From: Pseudomonas sp. MWU13-2105
GTDB lineage: Bacteria > Pseudomonadota > Gammaproteobacteria > Pseudomonadales > Pseudomonadaceae
Length of the DNA: 64,000 nucleotides
Assembly (NCBI RefSeq): GCF_023242315.1
Contig: NZ_JALLIY010000009.1
Location: 186,001-250,000, forward strand
Direction of reading: 5' to 3'
Positions 25,627-34,439 of this stretch are shown here, piece by piece (position 1 is the first letter of the stretch; the number at the start of each line of letters is the position of its first letter). Below the pieces are notes generated by a model. That model saw only the letters and a list, made by a program, of their open reading frames with translations, did no database searches and was not told the DNA's origin. The translations under genes were made by a program, and so were the position numbers.

Positions 25627-26331
25627 TCAGCCGGCCAGGCCGACAAACATGTCTTGCACGTCGTCGTGGTTGTCCAGGCCTTCGAGGAAGGCTTCGACTT
25701 CGGCCATCTGCTCGTCGCTCAGGCCGCTGACCGGGTTCTTCGCCTGGTAACCGAGCTTGGCTGACAATACGGTGAAGCCTTGCTCCGGCAGGGCTTTCTG
25801 GACCGCATCGAGGTCGGTCGGTTCAGTGAGGAACAGGGTCGCCCCCTCTTCGCCCGGCTCGAAATCCTGGGCGCCCGCTTCAATCGCCGCCATTTCCGGG
25901 TCGGCATCCGGGCTGTCCGGTGCCGCTTCGATCAGGCCGACATGGTTGAAGTCCCAGGACACCGAACCCGATGCACCCAACTGGCCCTTGCGGAACGCCA
26001 CGCGGATTTCCGCGACGGTGCGGTTGATGTTGTCGGTGACACATTCAACGATCAGCGGCACCTGGTGCGGGGCGAAGCCTTCGTAGGTCACGCGGTGATA
26101 CTGCACGGTTTCGCCCAACTGGCCCGAGCCTTTCTTGATGGCACGTTCCAGGGTCTCGCGGGGCATCGAGGCCTTTTTCGCCTGCTCGACCACCAGGCGC
26201 AGGTGTGCGTTGGTGGCGACGTCGGCACCGTTGCGCGCGGCGATGGTGATTTCCTTGACCAGCTTGCCAAAGATCTTGCCCTTGGCGTTGGCCGCCGCTT
26301 CTTTGTGTTTAACCTTCCACTGTGCGCCCAT
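25627..26331 (-). CDS. YebC/PmpR-family DNA-binding protein
   Basis: The 234-residue protein has the family start MGAQWKVKHKEAAANAKGKIFGKLVKEI and the internal segments MPRETLERAIKKGSG and VTYEGFAPHQVPLIVECVTDNINRT. YebC proteins act as transcription regulators (PmpR in quorum sensing of P. aeruginosa) and recent work on relatives also links them to translation through polyproline stalls. This paralogue lies away from ruvC, where one copy is usually found, so it is probably the second YebC of the genome. Confidence 0.9.
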   Translation of the reverse strand: MGAQWKVKHKEAAANAKGKIFGKLVKEITIAARNGADVATNAHLRLVVEQAKKASMPRETLERAIKKGSGQLGETVQYHRVTYEGFAPHQVPLIVECVTDNINRTVAEIRVAFRKGQLGASGSVSWDFNHVGLIEAAPDSPDADPEMAAIEAGAQDFEPGEEGATLFLTEPTDLDAVQKALPEQGFTVLSAKLGYQAKNPVSGLSDEQMAEVEAFLEGLDNHDDVQDMFVGLAG

Positions 26332-26546
26332 TACTCACTCTCTCGATCAGAGGCGTCGTGACATTTATTGGCCGACGCTTTGCCGCCCAGTTTATACGGC
26401 CACAACCGACCAATCGACCAAAACCTGACGAAGATTACGACTCTACCCTGATGATCGTAGGCAATTTCCCAAACATCGTTTTGCAGTGTCCGGGGGGCCA
26501 CGGCTTTTCGTACCCTCTGCCGCAAAATTCATGGAGAACAGACGAA

Positions 26547-28382
26547 ATGCCCCAGGACAAGGAACGACAGATCTCACTGACCATCGGTCTGCTCCCTGAG
26601 CCCTTGCCGGTCATCCGCTTCAAGGGCCGTGAAGCCTTGAACGAGCCCTTTCGCTTCGAGATGGAGTTGCTCGGCGACACCGCCCTGGACCTGGAGCCCC
26701 TGCTACATCGCCCGGCCCTGCTGAGTATGGGCCGCGGGCAGGCCAGTTGGCATGGGATCATCGAGCAAATCAGCAGCCGCTACCTGGAGCCATGCCTGTA
26801 TCATTATCAGGTGCTGTTGGTGCCGCGCCTGCAGGCCCTGGCGCGTTGCCCGCGGCGGCGGGCGTTCTGCGACCTGAGCGTGCCGGCGATTCTCCTGCGG
26901 CTGCTGCAGGCCCACGACCTCGAGGCCGCCGATTACCGCTTCGAACTCGAGCGCGGCCTGTACCCACGCCGCGCCCTGTGCCTGCAGCAGGATGAAAACG
27001 ACCTGCAGTTGCTGAATCGGCTCTGCGAGGAAGAAGGCATCCACTATCACTTCGAACAGACACCGCAACGGCATGTCCTGGTGTTCGCCGAAGACCCGCA
27101 GAGTTTTCCCGAACGGGCCGGCGTGGTGCCCTGTCACGACAGCGCCCCGACACCTGAACGGGCGTTTATCAGCCAACTCTACGAGCGTCACCAGATGCTC
27201 GCCAGCCATGACAGCCGACTGTCCGGGCATACGCCCGCCTGGCCGCAACGGGCACCCGACGACGGCGCCGCCAACCAGGCGCGCGCCTATGGCCTGCACG
27301 CCGCCAGCCCCACGCCAGGCCAGCGACACGAACAGCAACGCAGCCAGCGCATCCTCGAACGACTGCGCTGCGAACAACGCCAGATCCAGGGCTACAGCAA
27401 CCTCGATAGCCTGCGCAGCGGCGAAGTGCGGCGGATCGGCGGGCATCCGCGGCAAGCGCTCAACGATCAATGGCTGATCACCGAAGTACAGCATCGGGGC
27501 GAACAGGGCTGGGACAAATGCCCTATCGACGCGTTCAGTGTCGAGGACAACGATGGCCTGCATGACGAGTATTTCAGCGCCCATGGCTACAGCAACCACT
27601 TTCGGGCCATCCCCTGGGCAACGCCATTTCGTCCTTCCTTGCGGCAGAAACCCGCGGCCGCGCAGGGTTATCAGATCGCTACCGTGCTGGGCGAACATGC
27701 CGGCAGCGCCCGGCCGGATGCCCATGGACGCCTGCGTGTACAGTTGCCGAACAGCGTCCAGGCCGAGGATAGCGCGCCGGGCTGCTGGGTATCGCCGGGA
27801 GCCGCGCAAAGCCAGGCCCCCCGGGTCGGCAGCCAGGTGCTGATCGACTTTGTCGAGAACCAGCCCGACCAGCCGGTGATCTGTGGTTTCCTTTCCGAGC
27901 GAGACCTGTACGCCGCCGTTGACCCGCCGCCCCTGGCCGATCTGCCAGGCGCCGGCACCGCGCCGTGGCAGGTACAGGACAACATCGGCGCGGCGGACGA
28001 CGATCCCGGGGAGTTCTACCTCTATGAACTCCCCTACGAACCACCGCCCGCCGCCGCACTCTGCCTGTGCGAAAACATCTGGTACATCGTGCGAATGCCC
28101 CGCCCCGGACTCAAGGAACTGGCGCGCCTGAGTCGCGATGACATCCTCCTGGAAGGCCGCAGTGACAGCCGTGGCGCCGCCCTGCTGGGGCCCGCCAGCA
28201 GGCGGCGACTGGCCCAGGAGCTGGCCGCCACGCCGGAACAGCTCTGGCTCCTCTACCCCGGACAATGCGTGGCCGTGCACGAGTACATCCAACAGCACTG
28301 GAACCTGCGCCAGCGCCAGGCTTTTCTTCAGGCCGGGCTGGGCACCGCGACGGTTTCCGGTACCAGCCCGAGAAACGCCTGA
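26547..28382 (+). CDS. orphan VgrG-like type VI secretion tip protein without visible needle
   Basis: The 611-residue protein has the gp27-like base (LTIGLLPEPLPVIRFKGREALNEPF, FCDLSVPAILLRLLQAHDLE, YPRRALCLQQDENDLQLLNRLCEEEGIHYHFE) to about residue 370. A gp5-like OB fold follows (ATVLGEHAGSARPDAHGRLRVQLP...GSQVLIDFVENQPDQPVICGFL) to about 455. The beta-helix repeats that normally form the spike are not seen. Instead about 130 residues of unrecognised, non-repetitive sequence end the protein and may be an adaptor or effector domain. GGAG lies ten bases before ATG 26547. No other T6SS gene is in the window. Its 3' end overlaps the LysR gene by 55 bases. Confidence 0.85.
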   Translation: MPQDKERQISLTIGLLPEPLPVIRFKGREALNEPFRFEMELLGDTALDLEPLLHRPALLSMGRGQASWHGIIEQISSRYLEPCLYHYQVLLVPRLQALARCPRRRAFCDLSVPAILLRLLQAHDLEAADYRFELERGLYPRRALCLQQDENDLQLLNRLCEEEGIHYHFEQTPQRHVLVFAEDPQSFPERAGVVPCHDSAPTPERAFISQLYERHQMLASHDSRLSGHTPAWPQRAPDDGAANQARAYGLHAASPTPGQRHEQQRSQRILERLRCEQRQIQGYSNLDSLRSGEVRRIGGHPRQALNDQWLITEVQHRGEQGWDKCPIDAFSVEDNDGLHDEYFSAHGYSNHFRAIPWATPFRPSLRQKPAAAQGYQIATVLGEHAGSARPDAHGRLRVQLPNSVQAEDSAPGCWVSPGAAQSQAPRVGSQVLIDFVENQPDQPVICGFLSERDLYAAVDPPPLADLPGAGTAPWQVQDNIGAADDDPGEFYLYELPYEPPPAAALCLCENIWYIVRMPRPGLKELARLSRDDILLEGRSDSRGAALLGPASRRRLAQELAATPEQLWLLYPGQCVAVHEYIQQHWNLRQRQAFLQAGLGTATVSGTSPRNA

Positions 28383-29212
28383 ATCAGCCGCAGTTCCTTG
28401 CGCCGCTCCAGGCAGCCGATCTGGTGTCGGTTGCCCAGGCCGTCAGCGCTGATCGGCAGCGCCCGCACCCGGGGGTCAGGACTGACTTCCAGCGACGAGA
28501 CGATGCCCACCCCCAACTCCGCGGCCACCGCTTCGGTCACCGCCTCGCGGCTGTCCAGTTCCAACAGTACCCGGGGACTCACGGCGGCCTGTATACAGGC
28601 CCGGTCGAAGGTGCGCCGGGTGATCGAACCCGGTTCGCGCAGCACCATGATTACCTGGTCCAGTTGCGCCAGGGCAATGCCCCGCGGCTCGGCCAGCCAT
28701 GGATGCCCGCATGGCACCAGCGCACAGATCCGTGATTCGCTCAGGGCTTGCAGGTACAGGCCCTTGCGCGGCTCGACCTCGGTCAGCAGCGCCACGTCGG
28801 CATGCTCGGACAACAGTGCCGCCAGGGTTTCCTGGGCATTGCCCAGCCTCAGGTTGACGGTGATCCCCGGATACCGCGCGCGCAGCCGGGCAAGCATCGG
28901 CATGACCATATGCGGCCCGTCCGCGGCAATTTCCAGGCGCCCGGTCAACAATTGTCGATTGGCTTCGAGCATGGCCTCGGCTTCCTCGGCCAGACCGAAC
29001 ATGGCCCGGGTAATCGCCGCCAGCCGGGTACCCTCGGCAGTCAGTTCGACGCGCCGCGCCGTGCGCCTGAGCAAGGTGATCTGGTAATGCTCTTCCAGGG
29101 CCTTGATATGCCCGGTTACGGCCGGCTGGCTGATAAACAGGCGGGCCGCGGCGCGGGTAAAGCTACCCTCGCGTGCCACGGCATCGAATGCACGCAACTG
29201 GAACAGGTTCAT
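28328..29212 (-). CDS. LysR-family regulator of phosphonate genes
   Basis: The 294-residue protein has the N-terminal LysR helix-turn-helix (FQLRAFDAVAREGSFTRAAARLFISQPAVTGHIKALEEHY) and a periplasmic-binding-like effector domain from about residue 90. It is divergent from phnW with 113 bases between, the standard position for an activator of 2-aminoethylphosphonate degradation in Pseudomonas. ATG 29212 is preferred over a GTG 15 bases upstream. The gene ends inside the 3' part of the opposing vgrG. Confidence 0.9.
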   Translation of the reverse strand: MNLFQLRAFDAVAREGSFTRAAARLFISQPAVTGHIKALEEHYQITLLRRTARRVELTAEGTRLAAITRAMFGLAEEAEAMLEANRQLLTGRLEIAADGPHMVMPMLARLRARYPGITVNLRLGNAQETLAALLSEHADVALLTEVEPRKGLYLQALSESRICALVPCGHPWLAEPRGIALAQLDQVIMVLREPGSITRRTFDRACIQAAVSPRVLLELDSREAVTEAVAAELGVGIVSSLEVSPDPRVRALPISADGLGNRHQIGCLERRKELRLIQAFLGLVPETVAVPSPA

Positions 29213-29325
29213 AGTTATCAGCCTCACTTATAGCTCGCATAACAACAAACAATTTGATTGATAACAAGTCAAACGGCAACTTATGCCCTGTATCCCGTCA
29301 ACGATCCCCGCCGCGAGAAACCCGC

Positions 29326-30435
29326 ATGCGTACTGCCGCTCCCATCCTGCTCACCCCGGGTCCGTTGACCACTTCGGCCCGCACTCGCCAGGCGATGAAC
29401 CTGGACTGGGGCTCCTGGGACGAGGGCTTCAACCAACTGACGGCCAGTCTATGCGAGCAACTGCTGGCGATCGTCAACGCTGCCGACAGCCATCATTGCG
29501 TGCCCTTGCAAGGCAGCGGCACCTTTGCCGTGGAGGCCGCCATCGGCACCCTGGTGCCACGGCACGGCAAAGTCCTGGTGCTGATCAACGGCGCCTACGG
29601 CCAGCGCCTGGGGAAAATCTGCGAGGTACTGGGTCGTTCGTTCAGCACCTTCGAAACCGCTGAGGACCAACCCACCACCGCCGCCGATGTCGAACGCCTG
29701 CTGCAGGCCGATCCGGCCATCAGCCATGTCGCGCTGATCCACTGCGAAACCAGCACCGGCATCCTCAATCCGTTAGCGGAAATCGCCGACGTGGTGGCCC
29801 GCCATGGCAAGCGGTTGATCATCGACGCCATGAGCACGTTCGGGGCCTTGCCCATCGACGCCCGCCAGATGCCGTTCGATGCCCTGATCGCTGCGTCCGG
29901 CAAATGCCTGGAAGGCGTACCCGGGATGGGCTTGGTCTTCGCCCGCAAGGACGCCCTGGCCGCGGCCGCCGGCAACTCGCATTCGCTGGCGATGGATCTG
30001 CACGATCAGCACGCCTATATGGCCCGGACCGGCCAATGGCGTTTCACCCCGCCGACCCATGTGGTCGCGGCGCTGCACGAGGCGCTGTTGCAATACAACG
30101 AGGAAGGTGGCCTGCCCGCCCGCCTCGGCCGTTATGCCGACAACTGCCAGGTGTTGCTGGAAGAAATGAGCAAACTCGGCCTGCGCAGCTTCCTCCCGGC
30201 GGCGATCCAGGCGCCGATCATCGTCACCTTCCATGCCCCGAAAGATCCGCGTTACCAGTTCAAGGCGTTCTACGAACGGGTCAAGGCCAAGGGTTTCATT
30301 CTTTATCCGGGCAAGCTGACCCGGGTCGAGACGTTTCGCGTGGGTTGTATCGGCCAGGTCGGGCGCCGCGATATGCAGGCGGCGGTCGCCGCTATCGCCG
30401 AGGTCATGCGGGACATGGAAGTGCTGGATATCTAG
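29326..30435 (+). CDS. phnW: 2-aminoethylphosphonate-pyruvate transaminase
   Basis: PhnW is a PLP enzyme that moves the amino group of 2-aminoethylphosphonate to pyruvate, giving phosphonoacetaldehyde and alanine. The 369 residues show the class V aminotransferase start (ILLTPGPLTTSARTRQAMN...WGSWDEGF), the substrate/PLP segment IDAMSTFGALPID and the PLP lysine at about residue 193 in AASGKCLEGVPGMG. Length is normal. phnX follows after a 131-base gap that contains a degenerate REP pair. Confidence 0.95.
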   Translation: MRTAAPILLTPGPLTTSARTRQAMNLDWGSWDEGFNQLTASLCEQLLAIVNAADSHHCVPLQGSGTFAVEAAIGTLVPRHGKVLVLINGAYGQRLGKICEVLGRSFSTFETAEDQPTTAADVERLLQADPAISHVALIHCETSTGILNPLAEIADVVARHGKRLIIDAMSTFGALPIDARQMPFDALIAASGKCLEGVPGMGLVFARKDALAAAAGNSHSLAMDLHDQHAYMARTGQWRFTPPTHVVAALHEALLQYNEEGGLPARLGRYADNCQVLLEEMSKLGLRSFLPAAIQAPIIVTFHAPKDPRYQFKAFYERVKAKGFILYPGKLTRVETFRVGCIGQVGRRDMQAAVAAIAEVMRDMEVLDI

Positions 30436-30439
30436 AAAC

Positions 30440-30525
30440 TCGACAGGTCCCTTGCTGGCGATGAGGTCCGCAAGTTTTGCAGCGACTATCCGGCTGCCAT
30501 CGTCGGCAAGCCGGCTCCTAAAGGT
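30440..30525. repeat. degenerate REP pair between phnW and phnX
   Basis: An arm like CCTTGCTGGCGATGAGG (30450-30466) faces the clearer inverted arm CATCGTCGGCAAGCCGGCTC (30498-30517). These belong to the same REP type as the pair before the yej genes. The element sits between two genes that should be cotranscribed and may change the PhnW:PhnX ratio. Confidence 0.65.
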
Positions 30526-30566
30526 CCGTATTTCCACCCTTATTATCGTATTCAAGGCTGACCGAC

Positions 30567-31394
30567 ATGAACTACCGCAACCCCACCCAGCTGCAAGCCG
30601 CCATTCTCGACTGGGCCGGCACCGTCGTCGATTTCGGTTCGTTCGCACCGACCCAGATCTTCGTCGAGGCCTTCGCCGAATTCGACGTCTCGGTCTCCAT
30701 CGCGGAAGCCCGCGGTCCCATGGGCATGGGCAAGTGGGACCATATCCGTACTTTGTGCGACCAACCGGCGATCACCGAACGCTACCGCAAGGTGTTCGGT
30801 CGCGCCCCGAGCGATGACGACGTCACGGCCATCTACGAGCGCTTCATGCCCCTGCAGATCGAGAAGATCGCCGAACACTCGGCGCTGATTCCCGGGGCCC
30901 TGGAGACTATCGCCACACTGCGCGGGCAGGGCCTGAAGATCGGCTCGTGCTCGGGTTATCCGGCCCGGGTCATGGAAAAAGTCGTGGCCCTCGCGGCCGG
31001 CAACGGCTATGTCGCCGACCACGTGGTGGCCACCGACGAGGTGCCGAACGGTCGCCCCTGGCCGGCCCAGGCCCTGGCCAACGTGATAGCCCTGGGCATC
31101 GACGATGTCGCCGCCTGCGTCAAGGTCGACGACACCGTCCCAGGGATCCTTGAAGGCCGCCGGGCTGGCATGTGGACCGTTGCCCTGGTGTGTTCGGGAA
31201 ATGCCTTGGGGCTGACCTACGCACAGTACCGCGACCTCGACCGGGCGAGCCTGGATACCGAGCGCCAGCGTATCCACGAACTGTTCGCCGGCTCCCGGCC
31301 ACACTACCTGATCGACACCCTCAACGATCTGCCGCAGGTGATCGTCGACATCAACAAGCGCCTGGCGAAGGGTGAAATGCCGCAAGGCAACTGA
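30567..31394 (+). CDS. phnX: phosphonoacetaldehyde hydrolase (phosphonatase)
   Basis: PhnX cleaves the carbon-phosphorus bond of phosphonoacetaldehyde to acetaldehyde and phosphate. The 275 residues are of the HAD superfamily: nucleophile Asp15 in AAILDWAGTVVDFGS, the Schiff-base lysine at about 56 in PMGMGKWDHI, GSCSGYPARVM, and the acidic motif in CVKVDDTVPGILEG. Together with PhnW it lets the cell use aminoethylphosphonate as a source of phosphorus, nitrogen and carbon. Confidence 0.95.
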   Translation: MNYRNPTQLQAAILDWAGTVVDFGSFAPTQIFVEAFAEFDVSVSIAEARGPMGMGKWDHIRTLCDQPAITERYRKVFGRAPSDDDVTAIYERFMPLQIEKIAEHSALIPGALETIATLRGQGLKIGSCSGYPARVMEKVVALAAGNGYVADHVVATDEVPNGRPWPAQALANVIALGIDDVAACVKVDDTVPGILEGRRAGMWTVALVCSGNALGLTYAQYRDLDRASLDTERQRIHELFAGSRPHYLIDTLNDLPQVIVDINKRLAKGEMPQGN

Positions 31395-31467
31395 TGTGGG
31401 AGCGGAGCTTGCCCGCGAAAGGGCCCTTGAGATCGCCAAAGGTTGCGCGGGAAGCTCCGATCCCACA
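31395..31467. repeat. REP pair (REPIN-like) after phnX
   Basis: GTGGGAGCGGAGCTTGCCCG (31396-31415) faces the inverted arm CGCGGGAAGCTCCGATCCCA (31446-31465). It fills most of the 110 bases between convergent phnX and the DUF2855 gene and may protect the 3' ends of both transcripts. Confidence 0.8.
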
Positions 31468-31504
31468 GGGTATGTGTTCACAGCATTGCACCGGCATCGG
31501 GATT

Positions 31505-32608
31505 TCAGAGCTTGATGATATTGCCCTGGGCCGGCGGCACCTGCCCGTGATAGAGCCGTGAGATCAGTTGCTGGGCGGCGGCGAAGCCAGTATCGACAAC
31601 CACCTCCAGCAACGGCGTCGGCCCTTCACTCACCGTCCGGTAGAAACGTTGCAGGCCCTCGCCGATATAGCCGCTCACCCGTTCCGGCCCCCATTCGGCG
31701 TTACGTTTACGGATCTGGATCGGCGCGAAGAAGAACACTGGCTGCGGCCCTTCGATCGCCGTGAGTCGCGCCTCGCCCGTGGTTTGCGCGGAACCGGCGA
31801 AGCAACTGTAGAGCAACTGCCGGCCCAGGCGCTGATGCACCCGGTCACGCAGTGCCAGGTCACCGGAAAAATCCACATACAGCGTCGGCTGGTCGGTTTC
31901 CAACAGCTCCAGTTCTGCATAGGCCAGGGTCTGTTCATAACACCCCAGGCCGGCGACAAACGCCCGGTTGGCCGGGGACGTCAGGGCGACACGGGTCAAC
32001 TCGGGCCGGCCCTCCAGGCACACCGCCGTACCAAAGGCGGTCTTGCTCGATGCACTGGAAAACACCAGGCGCGTGGCACCGAAGAAGCGGTTGTCCTCGA
32101 GGAAGTCGGCGAGCATCGCCGAGGTCAGGAACAACGGTTTGAGCAGGATCTGCAGATCCTCGGTGCCCGTGCCGTAGTAAGGGTCCCAGCCGCAGCGCGT
32201 GTACTGGTTATAGGCCGAGGTCAGGTCCTTGCGGTGCTCGGCGGCGTCATAAAAGCCCCGTTCGGTCACCCGCTCCGGCTTCATCCACAGATGGCTGGCA
32301 ATCGGAAAGTAACCGTAGAAGCGTTCCCCCACCGTCACCCCATCGACATTCGACACCAACACATCGGCAAAACCCCATACCGGTATCTGGCCCCACTCCG
32401 ACTGCCCGGTAGGGAAAAAGCCCCAGTAACTCATCGAATCGCCATAAGCGGCGTAGGTTATGTTATTGGTGGTCAGGGCGCAGCGTTCAACCTTGAGGAT
32501 CGCCTCGCCGGGAGCGGCCACCAGGCTTCGTTCCTGCACTTCGATGCGGCTCTGGTCAAGGCCGTTCTTGCGGGTGATCAGTCGTGTTACCGTGCTGGCA
32601 CTGGGCAT
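31505..32608 (-). CDS. DUF2855-family protein
   Basis: The 367-residue protein fits the DUF2855 family, which is distantly related to zinc-less medium-chain dehydrogenases. It has an N-terminal GroES-like part (EAILKVERCALTTNNITYAAYGDSMSYWGFFP...IPVWGFADVLVSNV) and a degenerate nucleotide-binding part (ATRLVFSSASSKTAFGTAVCL). The reaction is unknown. The TetR gene starts 53 bases away on the other strand and is the likely regulator. Confidence 0.82.
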   Translation of the reverse strand: MPSASTVTRLITRKNGLDQSRIEVQERSLVAAPGEAILKVERCALTTNNITYAAYGDSMSYWGFFPTGQSEWGQIPVWGFADVLVSNVDGVTVGERFYGYFPIASHLWMKPERVTERGFYDAAEHRKDLTSAYNQYTRCGWDPYYGTGTEDLQILLKPLFLTSAMLADFLEDNRFFGATRLVFSSASSKTAFGTAVCLEGRPELTRVALTSPANRAFVAGLGCYEQTLAYAELELLETDQPTLYVDFSGDLALRDRVHQRLGRQLLYSCFAGSAQTTGEARLTAIEGPQPVFFFAPIQIRKRNAEWGPERVSGYIGEGLQRFYRTVSEGPTPLLEVVVDTGFAAAQQLISRLYHGQVPPAQGNIIKL

Positions 32609-32661
32609 AATCAGACTCCTATCTGCGACGATTGCGGGTGGGACCAGCTTAATGGCAGACC

Positions 32662-33324
32662 ATGAAGAACGGGTTCGGAAACGCCGGCAAGCCGGCTGTG
32701 CACAGCCTCAAGCCCCGCGCCAAGCCGCTCAAGCGACCCAGCCAGGCGCGAGCGATATTCACCGTCGAGGCCATTTACGAGGCCTTTGTTCGGATTTGGC
32801 AACGCGGCGGCTGGTCCGCCCTGACCACCCGTGCGGTGGCCCTGGAAGCCGGTGTTGCCATCGGTACGTTGTACGATTATTTCCCGAGCAAGGCTGCGCT
32901 GCTGTCCGGTTATGTGCGCCATAGCGTCGAGCGCCTGCTACGCCAGCTCGATGACCAGGTGATCCGTGCCGAGGGCCTGGGCTGGCAGGCCCGCGTCGAA
33001 CGACTGGTGCATCTCAGTGCTCATCCGGCCAGTCCGAATCAGCCGTTGTTCGATTACCCGCTGCTGATGCTCGAACACCAGATCGCCGAGCCCAAGCACC
33101 ATCAGCGGGTCTTCCAGGAGCTGTCGCAGAAATGGCGGGAAGCCTTCGATGCCTGTACCGACCTGGCCTCCCGCCCCTCGCGGGAAGCGATCGATGCCTG
33201 GCTGGTGCTGATCTGGGGTGGGCGGCGCTACTGCATCACCGCGCAATTATCGGCGGAGCAGATTGATACCTGGTTACAGGAAACCCAGGGGCTGATCCGT
33301 CAGCGCCTGGAAAACCCGCTCTAG
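32662..33324 (+). CDS. TetR-family transcriptional regulator
   Basis: The 220-residue protein has a basic N-terminal extension and then the TetR helix-turn-helix (FTVEAIYEAFVRIWQRGGWSALTTRAVALEAGVAIGTLYDYFPSKAALL) and an all-helical ligand domain. It is divergent from the DUF2855 gene and converges on the FMN reductase gene, with which it shares the tetranucleotide CTAG at 33321-33324 as overlapping stop codons. No clear palindromic operator is visible in the 53-base promoter gap. Confidence 0.88.
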   Translation: MKNGFGNAGKPAVHSLKPRAKPLKRPSQARAIFTVEAIYEAFVRIWQRGGWSALTTRAVALEAGVAIGTLYDYFPSKAALLSGYVRHSVERLLRQLDDQVIRAEGLGWQARVERLVHLSAHPASPNQPLFDYPLLMLEHQIAEPKHHQRVFQELSQKWREAFDACTDLASRPSREAIDAWLVLIWGGRRYCITAQLSAEQIDTWLQETQGLIRQRLENPL

Positions 33325-33881
33325 GCCTTCTTGTTGCGCTCAACCCATTGCCCATAGGCATTGATAAAGCTCTGCAGGAAGGGTTTGACCGACTCCGACG
33401 GTTGCCCGGCCTCGTCGAATGCACTGCCCGCACCGCTCAGATAAGCTTCCGGCTGTTGCATGCACGGCACATCGAGGAACACCAGGGACTGGCGCAGATG
33501 GTGATTGGCGCCGAACCCGCCAATCGCACCCGGCGAGGCACTGATCACCGCGCCCGGCTTGCCGCTCCAGGCACTTTTGCCATAGGGCCGGGAACCGACG
33601 TCAATAGCATTCTTCAAGACCCCGGGCACCGAACGGTTGTATTCCGGGGTGACGAACAGCACGGCGTCGGCGGACCGGACCCGTTCGCGAAAAACCTGGT
33701 AGGCCGCCGGCGGCGCGTCGGCATCGATATCCTCGCTGTAAAGCGGCAGATCGCCGATCTCGACGATCGCAAGCTTCAGGTTCGCCGGTGCCAGCCCGGC
33801 CAAGGCCAGCGCGACCTTGCGGTTGATCGATTGTTTTCTCAAGCTGCCGACCAGGACAGCGACCGTGTAGACGTTGCTCAT
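33321..33881 (-). CDS. NADPH-dependent FMN reductase
   Basis: The 186-residue flavodoxin-like protein has the FMN phosphate loop GSLRKQSINRKVA near the N-terminus, LYSEDIDADAPP, the segment FVTPEYNRSVPGVLKNAIDVGSR typical of the family, and GAIGGFGANHHLRQ. Relatives are the chromate/quinone reductases ChrR and YieF and azoreductase-like proteins. It reduces flavins or quinones with NAD(P)H and may limit oxidative damage. The physiological substrate is not known. Confidence 0.9.
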   Translation of the reverse strand: MSNVYTVAVLVGSLRKQSINRKVALALAGLAPANLKLAIVEIGDLPLYSEDIDADAPPAAYQVFRERVRSADAVLFVTPEYNRSVPGVLKNAIDVGSRPYGKSAWSGKPGAVISASPGAIGGFGANHHLRQSLVFLDVPCMQQPEAYLSGAGSAFDEAGQPSESVKPFLQSFINAYGQWVERNKKA

Positions 33882-34099
33882 AAGAACTCCCGACTATCTG
33901 GGCGAAGGAACAGTAGTTATAGATGATCACGCGCCACCGGCCCGACGATTTTTCCCCCGTCAGTCCACTGCTTTCCCCATCAATGCCCCGGAGCCTGTAG
34001 AGTGGAGCGACTATTTTTTCCCCAGCGCAAAACTTCCCCCGCCAAACCACGGTCTACTGAGCCGCAAATCGGGTGTTCATTTCCAGAGGTTCTAAACAG

Positions 34100-34339
34100 A
34101 TGGCCGCAGTACTCGTTGGACAATTTCATGCCAGAGATGCGGAAGGTCGCGTCTATTCCGTGCATGAATTCCAGGAATCCACGCCTTCGACCGAAGGCCT
34201 GGCCGGCACGGAGCCTGTCACCACCTACAAACTGGCCATTGGCGATCGCGTTAACAAAATCGACGACAATTCCTTCCAACTGGTTCAATCCGGGGTCACG
34301 CTGATCCGCGAACCCGAGTCCTCGACTGCTGCTTCCTGA
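34100..34339 (+). CDS. small conserved-looking hypothetical protein
   Basis: This 79-residue, mildly acidic protein is predicted to be soluble and beta-rich (AAVLVGQFHARDAEGRVYSVHEFQES, TTYKLAIGDRVNKIDDNSFQLVQSGVTLIREP). No motif is recognised. AGAGG lies about ten bases before the ATG. Codon use is like that of neighbouring real genes, and the gene stands alone between the FMN reductase and a LysR gene on separate transcripts. Confidence 0.65.
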   Translation: MAAVLVGQFHARDAEGRVYSVHEFQESTPSTEGLAGTEPVTTYKLAIGDRVNKIDDNSFQLVQSGVTLIREPESSTAAS

Positions 34340-34439
34340 TCCGGGACAACAGGCGCAGGCAGCCACCTGAAGTCATGTGAGCAGACTTGAGTTAGGATCA
34401 GTCCACTGACCCCCTCCCGGCTGGACACGGACTTCAAGC

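Noticed and set aside
26703..28298. 531-codon open frame opposite the vgrG-like gene
   Set aside because: Same codon-register shadow effect; the forward frame has clear gp27 and OB-fold motifs.
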